NCBI RefSeq assembly: GCF_000632225.1
Contig: NZ_JFYV01000001.1
Span: 248,001 to 312,000, forward strand
Reading direction: 5' to 3'
DNA from: Sphingomonas sp. RIT328
GTDB lineage: Bacteria > Pseudomonadota > Alphaproteobacteria > Sphingomonadales > Sphingomonadaceae
DNA: 64,000 nucleotides
Part shown: in pieces, positions 9,126-18,815 of the stretch
How the letters are laid out: each line of letters opens with the position of its first letter
How positions within the stretch are numbered: the first letter of the stretch is position 1
Program-made: the position numbers and the translations under genes
The notes under the pieces: generated by a model
What the model saw: the letters and a program-made list of their open reading frames with translations, nothing else
Database searches by the model: none
What the model was told of the DNA's origin: nothing

Positions 9126-12100
9126 TTACGGACGCGCGGTGTAGAGCGCGTGGTGGGTGACGATCAGCAGCGTCCGCCCGTCCGCGCCGCCGAACAGCAA
9201 TTGCAGCGGCCGGTCGGGCACGTCGATCCGCCCCGTCTCGCGGCCATCGGCGGCATAGACGAAGATCTGTGCGTTGGCGACGTAGACGCGGCCGTCGGGG
9301 CCGGCGACGACGCTCTCGCCGCCGCGCGGCGCGAACGGCTTGAGGTCGGTGATCGCGCCGCCGGCGCCGACGAGGCCGCTGTAGGTGCGGTCTTCCGAAC
9401 CGTTGGGCACATAGAGTCGCTCACCGGGTTTGGCGGTGACGAGGCCATAGGTGTCGAGCGTATCGGAGAAGCGCCAGCCGCGATGATCCGCCGGCCCCTG
9501 CTGCCAGACGCGGAACGCCGGCAGCGCAAGGCTGCCGTCGGGCGAGACATATTCCCGCGCCTTGGGCTCGGCGACGTCGCGCGCGAACATTTCGGCGAGC
9601 GTGGTGAAATGGTCGGTCGCGGGGTCATATTGATCGCGGAACTCGCCGTTGACCCACAGGCTGGCAGGCAAGGCGAGGCGCGGATGCGGCCTGGTCGGCG
9701 TCGCGGGCAGCACGGTGATCGCGGCGGGGTGGGCGGGATCGAGGCTGTAGACGGTGCCCGCAGCACCGGCCGAGGACAGGACCATCAGCTTGCCCGACCG
9801 GTCGACCGCGAGGTTGACCGCGTCGAGCGGCGCATCGGCGACCACCGACAGCCCGTCGCCGGCGGTCCAGCGGTGGATCCGCTGCATCGGCCGATCGACG
9901 AAGTAGAGCGCGCCCGCGGCATCGACCGCGCCGCCGCCCAGAGCGTGAAAGCCCTCGGCGACCCTGGTCACCGCGACGCCGGCCGACGGTGGGGCGACCG
10001 GCGCGTCGCCGACATCGAGCACGGCGAATTCGCGCTCGCGGACCTCGGTGCCGCGGGTGATATCGCGGATCGCGTTTTCGTACGGGTATTTGCTCGCGCG
10101 CAGATAGGTGCCGCAGCCGGCTTCGTCGCAGGTCGCAAAGCCGCTTTCCGCATTAACATGCACGTTGCGGAAGCGGATGTTGCTCGATCCGGTCAGCGTG
10201 ATCGCATCCGGCGCGGCTTGCAGCGAGCGGGTGACGCGATAGGCGTGGAGATTGGCGAACAGGATGTCGCGCGAGTTGCGGATCTCGAACGCCACCGTAT
10301 CGCGGCTCTCGCCCGCTTCCTCCTCGGTCTGCGGCGCGAGGAACTCCCAGTTGCGCACATGGTCGAGGACGATCTCGGCGCGGCGATGATGCTCCGCCGA
10401 CATCTGGTAGACGTGACCCGGCGTGGCGGTGTCGGTGACGAGCAGGCCCGCCGAGGCATAGGTGCTCGGCGTCCACAGCCCGTTGAACGTGCCGCCGCCG
10501 CCGTCGGTCACCCACAGGCTGGCGTTCTGCCCGTCCCAGCGCTGGAGCGGATCGGGGTCGCCGCTGTGATCGGCGTTATAGGGATCGAAGCGGCTGCCGT
10601 CGGCGCGGAAGGTGCCGTGCCCGCCCTGGAACTTGACGTCGTCGACCAGCGAGCGTTCGCCCGCCCGCCACAACAGGGCGGTGGCGCGCGGATTGCGTCC
10701 GCCGGTGGCGAGGCCGAGGCCGGAGACGATCGCGTCGCCACCGCGCGCGCTTGCGATCAGGGCATGCGGCGCGCCGATGCCGCGATAGGCGGGGCTGTCG
10801 TCGGCGAGCACGATCTGGGTGAGGCTGGGGTGGAGGCCGATCAGCACGCTGTCGGGACGCAGCGTCAGCGTGTCGCTGACCCGGTAGAAGCCGGCGGGGA
10901 AATAAAGCACCTTGCGGCTCGCTATGGCCTTGCGCAGTGCCTCGGTATCGTCGGTGCTGCCGTCGCCGGTGACGCCGAGATCGCGGACGTTGGTCCAGCT
11001 CGCGACCGGCGGCAGCGCGCGGATCGCCGGCGCCGGCCGTTTGGCGCCACCGGTCAGCGGCACCGCATCCATCCGCGTCGCGAACGTCCCCATCGCGCCG
11101 AGTGCCGGCAGCGTCAGGCCGTAGGTGAAGGCGCGCACCCGATAGCGCGCCGCCGGGCCTGCCACCGTCCGGCCGCTGTCGCGGAAGCGCGCGAACACCG
11201 GCGTTCCGGTGGCGGTCGCATCCTCGAAGCCGATCTGCGTATAGGCATTGCCTTCGTTGCTGATGATGACGCCGGCCTTGGCGACATTCTCGAACCGGAC
11301 CTGCTTGCCCCACAGCCAGTCGCCATAGCCGCGGTCGATCTCGATCCCGACGGGCACGTTGCGGAAGACGGTGTTGACCAATGTCAGCCCCGCCTCATGC
11401 TCGCGGATCGCCGCGTCGCGCTGACCCTCGAAGGTCGCGTCGAGCAAGGTGTAGGGCCAGGCGGGGGAGGGCTTTTCGGTGAGGATGCCATAGCGGCCGC
11501 CGAAGAAGCGCAGGTCCTGCCCGACGTTGCCGACCTGATAGATGCCGGCGAGCGCGGAGCCGAGATGGAAGTCGATATGCGACAGATAGGCGTTCTGCGC
11601 GGCGTGGAAGCGGACCGCGGTCGCCGCCGGATTGCCCTCGCCGATGACGAAGTCGACGTTGGCCATCGACGAATAGAAGGTGCCGGAATTGGCGTCGGCG
11701 ATGGCGGGATCGAACGGCACGCTGGTCGGCGGCGGCACCGGCACCACGCGCGGCGTCTCACCCGACTTGGTCGGCAGCGTGCCGGTGAAGAACACCATGC
11801 TGCCGACCCCGGTCTGGAAGCCGGGCGTGTTCGCCGCAAGCAGGATCACCGGCCGCCGCTTGCCGACGCCGAACAGCCGCACGCCCGGTCGCATGAACAG
11901 CGTGCGGGTGATCCGGTAGCGCCCTTCCGGCAGGAAGACGATGCCGCCGCCACCCTGCGCGGCGACCGAGTCGATCGCGCGCTGGATCGTCGCGCCGTCG
12001 TCGGCGATGCCGTCGCCCGTCGCGGCGACGGTGACGGCGCGCGGATCGGCCGGCGCGGCGGTCAGGCTCGACACCGATGGCGTCGGCGCGGCGGCGAACA

Positions 12101-12176
12101 GCGGCGCGGCGGTGCCGGCGAGCAGCAGCATGGCGACGGGGGGAAGGCGGCGCGCCGCGCGGGGCCTGATCGTCAT
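9126..12176 (-). CDS. Secreted beta-helix protein, pectate lyase superfamily (GH55/GH28-like), copy 1
   Basis: A 1016-residue protein with a signal peptide (MLLLAGTAAPLFAAA region). Two pectate_lyase_3-type repeats open with the hallmark GDGIADDGATIQRAID (N-terminal) and GDGSTDDTEALRKAI (middle); a C-terminal domain of ~300 residues has propeller-like repeats (AVDRSGKLMVLSS, GPDGRVYVANAQIFVYAADG). It probably acts outside the cytoplasm on a polysaccharide as a lyase or exo-glucanase-like hydrolase, but catalytic residues cannot be assigned by eye. The ATG at 12176 has AAGGAA upstream; the longer open frame to 12260 lacks a signal peptide start. It lies next to the TonB receptor gene in the same direction and is a paralogue of the gene at 15733. 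Confidence 0.8.
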   Translation of the reverse strand: MTIRPRAARRLPPVAMLLLAGTAAPLFAAAPTPSVSSLTAAPADPRAVTVAATGDGIADDGATIQRAIDSVAAQGGGGIVFLPEGRYRITRTLFMRPGVRLFGVGKRRPVILLAANTPGFQTGVGSMVFFTGTLPTKSGETPRVVPVPPPTSVPFDPAIADANSGTFYSSMANVDFVIGEGNPAATAVRFHAAQNAYLSHIDFHLGSALAGIYQVGNVGQDLRFFGGRYGILTEKPSPAWPYTLLDATFEGQRDAAIREHEAGLTLVNTVFRNVPVGIEIDRGYGDWLWGKQVRFENVAKAGVIISNEGNAYTQIGFEDATATGTPVFARFRDSGRTVAGPAARYRVRAFTYGLTLPALGAMGTFATRMDAVPLTGGAKRPAPAIRALPPVASWTNVRDLGVTGDGSTDDTEALRKAIASRKVLYFPAGFYRVSDTLTLRPDSVLIGLHPSLTQIVLADDSPAYRGIGAPHALIASARGGDAIVSGLGLATGGRNPRATALLWRAGERSLVDDVKFQGGHGTFRADGSRFDPYNADHSGDPDPLQRWDGQNASLWVTDGGGGTFNGLWTPSTYASAGLLVTDTATPGHVYQMSAEHHRRAEIVLDHVRNWEFLAPQTEEEAGESRDTVAFEIRNSRDILFANLHAYRVTRSLQAAPDAITLTGSSNIRFRNVHVNAESGFATCDEAGCGTYLRASKYPYENAIRDITRGTEVREREFAVLDVGDAPVAPPSAGVAVTRVAEGFHALGGGAVDAAGALYFVDRPMQRIHRWTAGDGLSVVADAPLDAVNLAVDRSGKLMVLSSAGAAGTVYSLDPAHPAAITVLPATPTRPHPRLALPASLWVNGEFRDQYDPATDHFTTLAEMFARDVAEPKAREYVSPDGSLALPAFRVWQQGPADHRGWRFSDTLDTYGLVTAKPGERLYVPNGSEDRTYSGLVGAGGAITDLKPFAPRGGESVVAGPDGRVYVANAQIFVYAADGRETGRIDVPDRPLQLLFGGADGRTLLIVTHHALYTARP

Positions 12177-12349
12177 CACGGCGAATTCCTTGTCAAAACG
12201 GGGCCGGAGCGCCGGTGCGCCCGAAGTAGGAGCGGCTGCGGCAGGCGACGATTGCGACAAAGGTCGTAATGGTCAGCCGGGCACGGACGCGGGATAGCAG
12301 CGTTATCCACACGCCGGCGCTCGGCCGGCGTCGAACGCAAAGGTAGCCG

Positions 12350-12925
12350 GTGCAGGGGCAAGCAGGGCGGACATATGCCGTCGTCGTCATGGGCGTGAGC
12401 GGCAGCGGCAAGTCGACCCTGTCGACGCGGCTCGGCTGCGCGCTCGCCTGCCCGGTGCTCGAAGGCGATGCCTTCCACTCCGCCGCCAGCGTCGCCAAGA
12501 TGCAGGCGGGCCATCCGCTCACCGACGACGATCGCTGGCCGTGGCTCGACCGGCTCGGCGCGGCGCTCGGCGAGGCGGCGCTGGCAAGCGCGGGCGGCGT
12601 CGCGGTCGCGGCCTGTTCGGCGCTCAAGCGCAGCTATCGCGAACGCCTGTCCGCCGCCTCGGCGGTGCCGTTGCTGTTCGTGCTGCTCGACACCGGCGCC
12701 GCGGAGATCGCGCGGCGGATGGAGACGCGCTCGGGCCATTACATGCCGCCCAGCCTGCTCGGCAGCCAGCTCGCCACGCTCGAAAAGCCGACCAGCGACG
12801 AGGCGGCGGTGACGCTCGATGCGGCGCGGCCGGTCGAGACCTTGGCCGCCGAGGCGCTGACGTGGATCGATGCGCAGCACGGTGCGATCCTCGGAGCCGA
12901 TCCGATATCCCGCCGGTCGCACTAG
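12350..12925 (+). CDS. gntK: Gluconokinase
   Basis: A 191-residue P-loop kinase. Walker A is GVSGSGKST; then LEGDAFHSAASVAKMQAGHPLTDDDRWPWL, the block typical of GntK; then ACSALKRSYRE and LEKPTSDE near the C-terminus. It phosphorylates D-gluconate to 6-phosphogluconate, feeding the Entner-Doudoroff pathway. The GTG at 12350 follows AAAGG; an internal ATG at 12389 sits too close to the P-loop but remains possible. It is divergent from the beta-helix gene across 173 bases and stands near a GntP permease and a FadR-type regulator. Confidence 0.9.
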   Translation: MQGQAGRTYAVVVMGVSGSGKSTLSTRLGCALACPVLEGDAFHSAASVAKMQAGHPLTDDDRWPWLDRLGAALGEAALASAGGVAVAACSALKRSYRERLSAASAVPLLFVLLDTGAAEIARRMETRSGHYMPPSLLGSQLATLEKPTSDEAAVTLDAARPVETLAAEALTWIDAQHGAILGADPISRRSH

Positions 12926-13023
12926 GACTGTCGAAGGGCGGTGAGTCTCGGGCCCCTCGACAGGGTCAGACCAAGCGGCTGAAACAGGGGAGTCTGCGCC
13001 GATTTCGGTCGGTCCGGCCCGGC

Positions 13024-13701
13024 TCACGGCATCAGCCGCTTGCGCCCCTGCGACAGGTGCCAGCGCATCGCCAGCGCCGCGCCGTCGGCATCGCGCGCGC
13101 GGATCGCATCGACGATTGCGTCATGTTCGTCCATCATCGCGCCGATCACCTCGGGCGGGCGCGAGCGCGAGATGTCGACGCCGGCGCGCAGGATGCGCAT
13201 CACCTCGTCCTGCAGATGGCCGAACACCGGCACGAAGGCGGAATTGCCCGTCGCCTCGACGATCGCGCGGTGGAGCAGCCAGTCCTCCTCATGCGCCGGC
13301 GCGTTTGACAGCAGCGCGCTGCGCAGCGCCGCCAGCGCCTGTTCGATCACGTCGAGCTGGTCGGGCGAGCGCCGCTGCGCCGCGAGCCGTGCCGCCTCCG
13401 ATTCCAACACGAAGCGGACCTCATATGTGCCGAGCGTCTTGGCGAGCGCGTCCATCGGCATATGCGTGCTCAGCCGCTCGGACGGGCGGCGCTGCACATA
13501 GGAGCCGGCGCCGCGCCGCGCCGCGGTGATCCCGTCCGAGGCGAGGCGGGCGAGCGCCTCGCGCACGATCGTCCGCGACACGCCGAACGATTCGGCGAGC
13601 CGCGCTTCGGAGGGCAGCCGATCGCCGATCGCCAGGCCATCGTCGTTGATGATCGCGACGATCGCCGTATAGGCGCGGTCGACCAGCCGTACTTCGCTCA
13701 T
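13024..13701 (-). CDS. FadR-subfamily GntR transcriptional regulator
   Basis: A 225-residue repressor-type regulator. The N-terminal winged helix has LPSEARLAESFGVSRTIVREAL and the wing ITAARRGAGSYV; the all-helical FCD ligand-binding domain follows (FVLESEAARLAA, DEHDAIVDAIRARDADGAALAMRWHL). FCD proteins bind metal and a carboxylate effector such as gluconate, and release DNA on binding. It lies 21 bases downstream of the permease gene in the same direction, so it probably controls the gluconate genes, including itself. Confidence 0.88.
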   Translation of the reverse strand: MSEVRLVDRAYTAIVAIINDDGLAIGDRLPSEARLAESFGVSRTIVREALARLASDGITAARRGAGSYVQRRPSERLSTHMPMDALAKTLGTYEVRFVLESEAARLAAQRRSPDQLDVIEQALAALRSALLSNAPAHEEDWLLHRAIVEATGNSAFVPVFGHLQDEVMRILRAGVDISRSRPPEVIGAMMDEHDAIVDAIRARDADGAALAMRWHLSQGRKRLMP

Positions 13702-13722
13702 TCTGGCTCCTTTTCCCGCCGG

Positions 13723-15069
13723 TCAGACGACATAACTGAGCGCGACGACCAGTGCGAGGCCGACCACCGAGATCACCGTCTCGAGCAGGGACCAGGTCTT
13801 GAACGTGTCCGCGGTGCTGGTGCCGACATAGCTCTTGACCAGCCAGAAGCCGGGATCGTTGACGTGGCTGAAGAACACCGACCCGGCGCCGATCGCCAGC
13901 ACCACCAGTTCGGGCGACACGCCCGACCCGGCGACGACGCCGGGCATGATGCCGACCGCGGTGATCGTCGCCACCGTCGCCGATCCCGCGGCGAGACGGA
14001 TGCCGACCGCGACTAGCCAGCCGAGCAGCAGCGGCGACACCGCATACATCAGCACCAGCCGGGCGAGCAGGTCGGACAGGCCGGCGCTGACCAGCACCTG
14101 CTTGAGCGCGCCGCCCGCGCCGATCGCGAGCAGGATCGCGCCGGCCGCGGCCATCGTCTCGTGCCACACCGCGTCCTGGATCTTCGCCTCGCGCAGCCGC
14201 CGGCCGAACAGGAGGGGGAGGGCGAGCAGGTTGGTGACGAGCAGCGCGATCACCGGATTGCTCGCCGCGACCAGCCAGCCCGCGCCCTTCAGCCCCGGCG
14301 CCATCTGGCCGAGTTCGCCGGTGGCGATCAGCAGCACCGGCAGCAGCACGATGACGAGCGAGGCGAACCGGTTCGGTGTGGCGAGATCGAGACGGTGATC
14401 GTGGAGCAGCGGCGGCGCGAGCCGGACGCCGGGCGTGACGAAGCGCGCCAGCACCGGCCCGGCGAGGATCGCGGTCGGAATGGCGACGAGGATGCCGTAG
14501 AGCATCGTCTTGCCGAGGTTCGCGCCGAGCGCCTCGACCGCGAGCAACGGCCCGGGATGCGGTGGCACCAGCGCATGGACGACGCCGAGCCCGGCGAGTG
14601 CCGGCATGATCAGCCGCAGCTTGGCGCCGTCGCGCGCCGCCGGATCGTCCCCCGCCATCGCCTCCGCCGCGGCGACGACGATCGGCAGCAGCAACACGAG
14701 GCCGGTTTCGAAGAACAGCGGCAGGCCGATGACGATGGCGATGCCGAGCGTCGCCCACGGCGCTGCCCGCGCGCCGGTCAACCGCAACGCGCCCTGCGCC
14801 AGTGCCGCCGCGGCGCCCGACAAATGCAGCATCGCGCCGAGCGACAGGCCGAGGGCGACGATGAGGCCGGTGCCGCCGATGATGTCGCCGACACCCTTCT
14901 GCACCGCCTTGGCGATCTCGGGCAGCGGCAGGCCGGCGAACAGCCCGACCGCGAACGCGCCGCACAACAGGCCGATGAAGGGATGGAGCCGCCCGCGCAC
15001 GATCATCGCCACCGCCAGCAGGATCCCGGCGAGCGCCGCGGCGATCAGACGGATGTCGGCGGCGCTCAT
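13723..15069 (-). CDS. gntT: GntP-family gluconate:H+ symporter
   Basis: A 448-residue polytopic inner-membrane protein of the GntP type with about 12 hydrophobic segments. Typical blocks are GLSLGAMLHLSGAA, GLPLFFETGLVLLLP, VPPHPGPLLA, GSATVATITAVGIMPG and FFSHVNDPGFWLVK. It takes up gluconate or a related sugar acid with protons. The ATG at 15069 begins a normal first membrane helix; the longer frame adds a basic tail. It forms a probable operon with the downstream FadR-type gene, and its promoter lies in 15070-15401. Exact substrate is inferred from the gluconokinase nearby. Confidence 0.88.
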   Translation of the reverse strand: MSAADIRLIAAALAGILLAVAMIVRGRLHPFIGLLCGAFAVGLFAGLPLPEIAKAVQKGVGDIIGGTGLIVALGLSLGAMLHLSGAAAALAQGALRLTGARAAPWATLGIAIVIGLPLFFETGLVLLLPIVVAAAEAMAGDDPAARDGAKLRLIMPALAGLGVVHALVPPHPGPLLAVEALGANLGKTMLYGILVAIPTAILAGPVLARFVTPGVRLAPPLLHDHRLDLATPNRFASLVIVLLPVLLIATGELGQMAPGLKGAGWLVAASNPVIALLVTNLLALPLLFGRRLREAKIQDAVWHETMAAAGAILLAIGAGGALKQVLVSAGLSDLLARLVLMYAVSPLLLGWLVAVGIRLAAGSATVATITAVGIMPGVVAGSGVSPELVVLAIGAGSVFFSHVNDPGFWLVKSYVGTSTADTFKTWSLLETVISVVGLALVVALSYVV

Positions 15070-15232
15070 GCCGGCGTGCCCACCGCGCGGTGACGGTCGC
15101 ATGCGCCGATTCGATCGGAACCGCGCCCTGCCGGTCGTGGCGCTGCGCCGCTTGCCGCGCTGCCCTGCCTGTGCCGCATCGACACCCTCCCTCCTGTGCG
15201 GCGACGCCTTCGCCTGCCGTTTCTAAACTATC

Positions 15233-15316
15233 TGTAGGACAGGTTTTTACGGATCGGCAAGAAAAAAGGCTTGATCCCATCGTATTAGCTGGATCATACA
15301 AGAAACCTGTCTAACC
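15233..15316. promoter_or_regulatory. Inverted-repeat region between permease and LuxR-type gene
   Basis: The 332-base gap 15070-15401 has no convincing gene. Bases 15215-15320 are clearly more AT-rich than the surroundings. GACAGGTTT (15238-15246) is matched by AAACCTGTC (15303-15311) as widely spaced inverted arms, and a shorter TGATCC/GGATCA pair lies between them (15272-15277 and 15291-15296). CTGT-AGG-ACAG at 15233-15243 is itself a small palindrome. These are candidate operators for the FadR-type regulator controlling the divergent permease operon. No clear -35/-10 pair is assigned. Confidence 0.4.
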
Positions 15317-15401
15317 GAATCTATGCAAATGGTTCGCAAGACCAAGATGGAGCGTCCGCCATGGACGTCCGCCGGCCGTTGGCCGTTTAGGGAGGATGAC
15401 G

Positions 15402-15674
15402 ATGGAAGGGACTTCCACACTCGCTCGCCAGACCGCGCCGCGCACTGCCGCTGCGCCGGGGGTGACGCCGACGCTCGAGTCGCTGACGCCGACGCAGATG
15501 AAGGTGCTGCACGGCGTCCATTCCGGGCTGCTCAACAAGCAGATCGCTTATGATCTCGGCATCGCCGAAGCGACGGTGAAGGCGCATATGACCGCGCTGA
15601 TGCGCAAGCTCAACGTGCGCAACCGCACGCAGGTCGCGCTCGCCGCGCAGACGCTGGCGCGCCGCGCCTCCTGA
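15402..15674 (+). CDS. Small stand-alone LuxR-type HTH protein
   Basis: A 90-residue protein with a 30-residue polar N-terminus and a complete GerE/LuxR DNA-binding domain: LTPTQMKVLHGVHSGLLNKQ, IAYDLGIAEATVKAHMTALM, RKLNVRNRTQ. No receiver or ligand domain is present. GGGAGG lies directly against the ATG at 15396 but 6 bases before the ATG at 15402, so the second is chosen. It precedes the second beta-helix gene by 58 bases and is likely its local activator; this is inference from position. Confidence 0.8.
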   Translation: MEGTSTLARQTAPRTAAAPGVTPTLESLTPTQMKVLHGVHSGLLNKQIAYDLGIAEATVKAHMTALMRKLNVRNRTQVALAAQTLARRAS

Positions 15675-15732
15675 CCCTTTCACGCGGCCCGCCGGGTCGC
15701 GCCGCACGATCGAACCCCCGGGGAGACTGGCC

Positions 15733-18732
15733 TTGAAGCATATCTGGCTGCTTGGCGCGGCGGCGCTGGTCGCGCCCGCGCCTGCGGTGGCGGCGACGAC
15801 CTCCGTCTATCTCACCGCGCCCAAGGACGAGCGGGCGATCACCGTGCGTGGCGTCGGCGACGGCCGCGCCGACGACAGCGCCGCGATCCAGCAGGCGATC
15901 GACGCGGCTGCGGAAAGCGGCAAGGGCGGCGTCGTCTTCCTGCCCTCGGGCCGCTACCGGGTCAGCCGGACGATCTTCGTCCGCTCGGCGGTGCGTATCT
16001 TCGGCGTCGGCGCGACCCGGCCGGAGATCGTGCTCGGCGACAATAGCGCCGGCTTCGGCGAGGGCGTCGCGGCGATGCTCGCCTTCACCGGCGAGGATCA
16101 GTATCGCGTCGGCAAGGCGCCGGTGCCGCCGCGGACCAGCGTGCCGTTCGATCCCGCGATCTTCGACGCGACCTCCAGCACCTTCTATTCGGCGATCAGC
16201 AACGTCGATTTCCGCATCGGGGCCGGCAATGCCGGCGCGGTCGCGGTCCGCTTCCGCGTCGCGCAGCACGGCTATATCCGCCATGCCGACTTCCATATCG
16301 GATCGGGGCTCGCCGGCGTCTATCAGGCTGGCAACGAGTTCGAGGACCTGCGCTTCTTTGGCGGCCGCTACGGCATCATGTCGGAAAAGACCTCGCCCGC
16401 CTGGCAGTTCACGCTGATCGACAGCGATTTCAGCGGCCAGCGCGATGCGGCGATCCGCGAGCATGAGGTCGATCTGACTTTGGTCAACGTCGCGATCCGC
16501 GACACGCCGGTCGGTATCGAGATCGACCGCGGCTATTCGGATTCGCTGTGGGGCAAGGACGTCCGCTTCGAGAACGTCTCGCAGACCGCGGTGCTGATCT
16601 CGGAAGAGAAGAGCGTGTTCACCCAGATCGGCTTCGACAACGCGATCGGCATCAACACGCCGACCTTCGCCCGCTTCCGCGACAGCGGCGCGACGGTGGC
16701 GGGCAAGGGCGCCCGCTATCGGGTCAGCGACTTTTCCTATGGGCTGAAGCTCGCCGGGCTCGGCACGATCGGCGATTATGCGACCGACGTGACGATGGCG
16801 CCGCTGGCGCGGGTGCCGGCCCGGCCCAGGCCGGCGATCGCCGCGCTGCCGCCGGTCAAGGCCTGGGCGAATGCGCACGACCTCGGCGTCAGGGGCGACG
16901 ACACCACCGACGACACCGCCGCGCTGCAACGCGCGATCGACACGCATCGCGTCGTCTACCTGCCGATGGGCCGCTATCGCGTCACCGATACGATCAGGCT
17001 GCGCCCCGACAGCGTGCTGATCGCGCTCCACCCGAGCCTCACCCACGTCTATCTGCCCGACGAGACGCCCGCCTTCATGGGCGTCGGCAGCGCCAAGGCG
17101 CTGATCGAAAGCGCCAAGGGCGGCAATGCGATCGTCCACGGCCTCGGCCTGTGGACCGGCGGCGTCAATCCGCGCGCCACCGCCTTGCTGTGGAAGGCGG
17201 GCGAGCGGTCGATGGTCAACGACGTCAAGATCCAGGGCGGCGGCGGCACCGTGCTGACCAAGGGCAGCCCGATCGGCTTCGGCGATCCGCGCGCGCGCTT
17301 CGACGGCCAATATCCCAGCATCTGGGTGACCGACGGCGGCGGCGGCACCTTCGCCGCGCTCTGGTCGCCCAACACGCTGGCCTCCGCGGGATTCTACGTC
17401 TCCAACACCAAGACGCCGGGCCATGTCTACGAACTGTCGGCCGAGCATCACTATCGCCACGAGATCGTCCTCGACCATGTCGAGAATTGGGAATTCCTCG
17501 CGCCGCAGACCGAGCAGGAGGTCCGCGACGGCGTCAATGCGGTGTCGACCGAGTTCCGCAACTCGCGCAACATCCTGTTCGCCAATTACCACGGCTATCG
17601 CGTCACCCGCACGATCAAGCCGATGGACACCGCGGTGCGGCTGTACAATTCGGGCGAGATCCGCTTCCGTAACGTCCATGTGAATGCGGAGAGCGGCTTT
17701 GCGAGCTGCGACGCCAAGGGCTGCGGCACCTATACGCGCGCGAGCAAATTCCCCTTCGAGAATGCGATCAAGGACATGACGCGCCAGCAGGAGGTGCGCG
17801 ACCGCGAATTCGCCCGGCTCGACGTGCCGGCCGCGCCGGCCAGCGCCGCGACCGCACCGGCCATCCCCGTCTCGGCGGGGGTGCGCAAGCTCGCGGACGG
17901 CTTCTATTCGATTGCAGGCGCGGCGACCGATGCCAACGGCAAGCTCTATTTCATCGATCGCTTCTTCCAGCGCATCCATGGCTGGTCGGCGGGCGAGGGG
18001 CTGACGACGGTGTCCGACGCGCCGCTCGATCCGGTCAATCTCGCGGTCGACCGGTCGGGATCGTTGCTCGTCCTGTCGTCGGCGGGGCGCGACGGCAGCG
18101 TCTACAGCATCGATCCGCGCGATCCGGCCGCGGTCCGCGTCATCCCGCCGACGCCGGTGCGCGCCGGGCGCAAGGCGGCGACGCTGCTGCCGGTCAACGT
18201 CTGGGCGAACGGTGAATTCGCCGACCGGATCGACCCCAAGACCTATAGCTACCCGCCGCTCAGCGCCTTCTTCACCGGCAAGATGGGCGAGGCGAAGGCG
18301 CAGGAATATGTCTCGCCCGACGGATCGCTGGTGCTGCCGGCGTTCCGCGTCTGGAACCAGGGGCCGGACGATCATCAGGGCTGGCGCTGGTCCGACACGC
18401 TCGATTCCTACGGCTTCGTCGCGGCGCCGCAGGGCGGCCGGGTGACGCTGACCAACGGATCGGAGAACCGCACCTACAGCGGTCTCGTCGGCGAGGGCGG
18501 CCAGGTCACCGACCTCAAGGTGGTCGCCGATCGCGGCGGCGAGAGCGTTGCGCGCGATGCGGCGGGCAACCTCTACGTCGCCAACGGGCAGGTGTTCGTC
18601 TACGCGCCCGACGGCACGCAGACGCGTCGGATCGACGTGCCCGAACGGCCGCTGCAACTGGTGATCGGCGGGGCGGGGCAGAAGACGCTGTTCATCCTTA
18701 CCCACCATGCGCTCTACGCGGTGGAGCTGTAG
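15733..18732 (+). CDS. Secreted beta-helix protein, pectate lyase superfamily, copy 2
   Basis: A 999-residue paralogue of the gene at 9126-12176 in the opposite orientation. It starts with TTG at 15733 after GGGGAG and has a signal peptide (GAAALVAPAPAVAA). Shared segments include RFFGGRYGI, SPAW, GQRDAAIREHE, VGIEIDRGY, VRFENV, NPRATALLW and AGERS. The two beta-helix repeats open with GDGRADDSAAIQQAID and GDDTTDDTAALQRAID. The C-terminal domain again has propeller-like units ending near RRIDVPERPLQLV. It probably degrades an extracellular glycan; substrate is not visible in the sequence. Confidence 0.8.
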   Translation: MKHIWLLGAAALVAPAPAVAATTSVYLTAPKDERAITVRGVGDGRADDSAAIQQAIDAAAESGKGGVVFLPSGRYRVSRTIFVRSAVRIFGVGATRPEIVLGDNSAGFGEGVAAMLAFTGEDQYRVGKAPVPPRTSVPFDPAIFDATSSTFYSAISNVDFRIGAGNAGAVAVRFRVAQHGYIRHADFHIGSGLAGVYQAGNEFEDLRFFGGRYGIMSEKTSPAWQFTLIDSDFSGQRDAAIREHEVDLTLVNVAIRDTPVGIEIDRGYSDSLWGKDVRFENVSQTAVLISEEKSVFTQIGFDNAIGINTPTFARFRDSGATVAGKGARYRVSDFSYGLKLAGLGTIGDYATDVTMAPLARVPARPRPAIAALPPVKAWANAHDLGVRGDDTTDDTAALQRAIDTHRVVYLPMGRYRVTDTIRLRPDSVLIALHPSLTHVYLPDETPAFMGVGSAKALIESAKGGNAIVHGLGLWTGGVNPRATALLWKAGERSMVNDVKIQGGGGTVLTKGSPIGFGDPRARFDGQYPSIWVTDGGGGTFAALWSPNTLASAGFYVSNTKTPGHVYELSAEHHYRHEIVLDHVENWEFLAPQTEQEVRDGVNAVSTEFRNSRNILFANYHGYRVTRTIKPMDTAVRLYNSGEIRFRNVHVNAESGFASCDAKGCGTYTRASKFPFENAIKDMTRQQEVRDREFARLDVPAAPASAATAPAIPVSAGVRKLADGFYSIAGAATDANGKLYFIDRFFQRIHGWSAGEGLTTVSDAPLDPVNLAVDRSGSLLVLSSAGRDGSVYSIDPRDPAAVRVIPPTPVRAGRKAATLLPVNVWANGEFADRIDPKTYSYPPLSAFFTGKMGEAKAQEYVSPDGSLVLPAFRVWNQGPDDHQGWRWSDTLDSYGFVAAPQGGRVTLTNGSENRTYSGLVGEGGQVTDLKVVADRGGESVARDAAGNLYVANGQVFVYAPDGTQTRRIDVPERPLQLVIGGAGQKTLFILTHHALYAVEL

Positions 18733-18779
18733 GGCGGGCCGTCGCCGGGCCCCGATCCGGTGCGATCGATAAGCGGCGC

Positions 18780-18815
18780 CCGCCCCCTGCCGGCCTGATC
18801 GCGGGCAGGGGGCGG
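18780..18815 (+). terminator. GC-rich hairpin after beta-helix copy 2
   Basis: Two perfect 12-base arms (18780-18791 and 18804-18815) with a 12-base loop, about 48 bases past the stop at 18732. There is no following T-run. It separates the beta-helix gene from the catalase-type gene. Confidence 0.5.

Noticed and set aside
9093..12269. A 1058-codon plus-strand frame opposite beta-helix copy 1
   Set aside because: Composition is the repetitive Arg/Ala/Gly pattern of antisense GC-rich frames, while the minus strand encodes a signal peptide and clear domain repeats.
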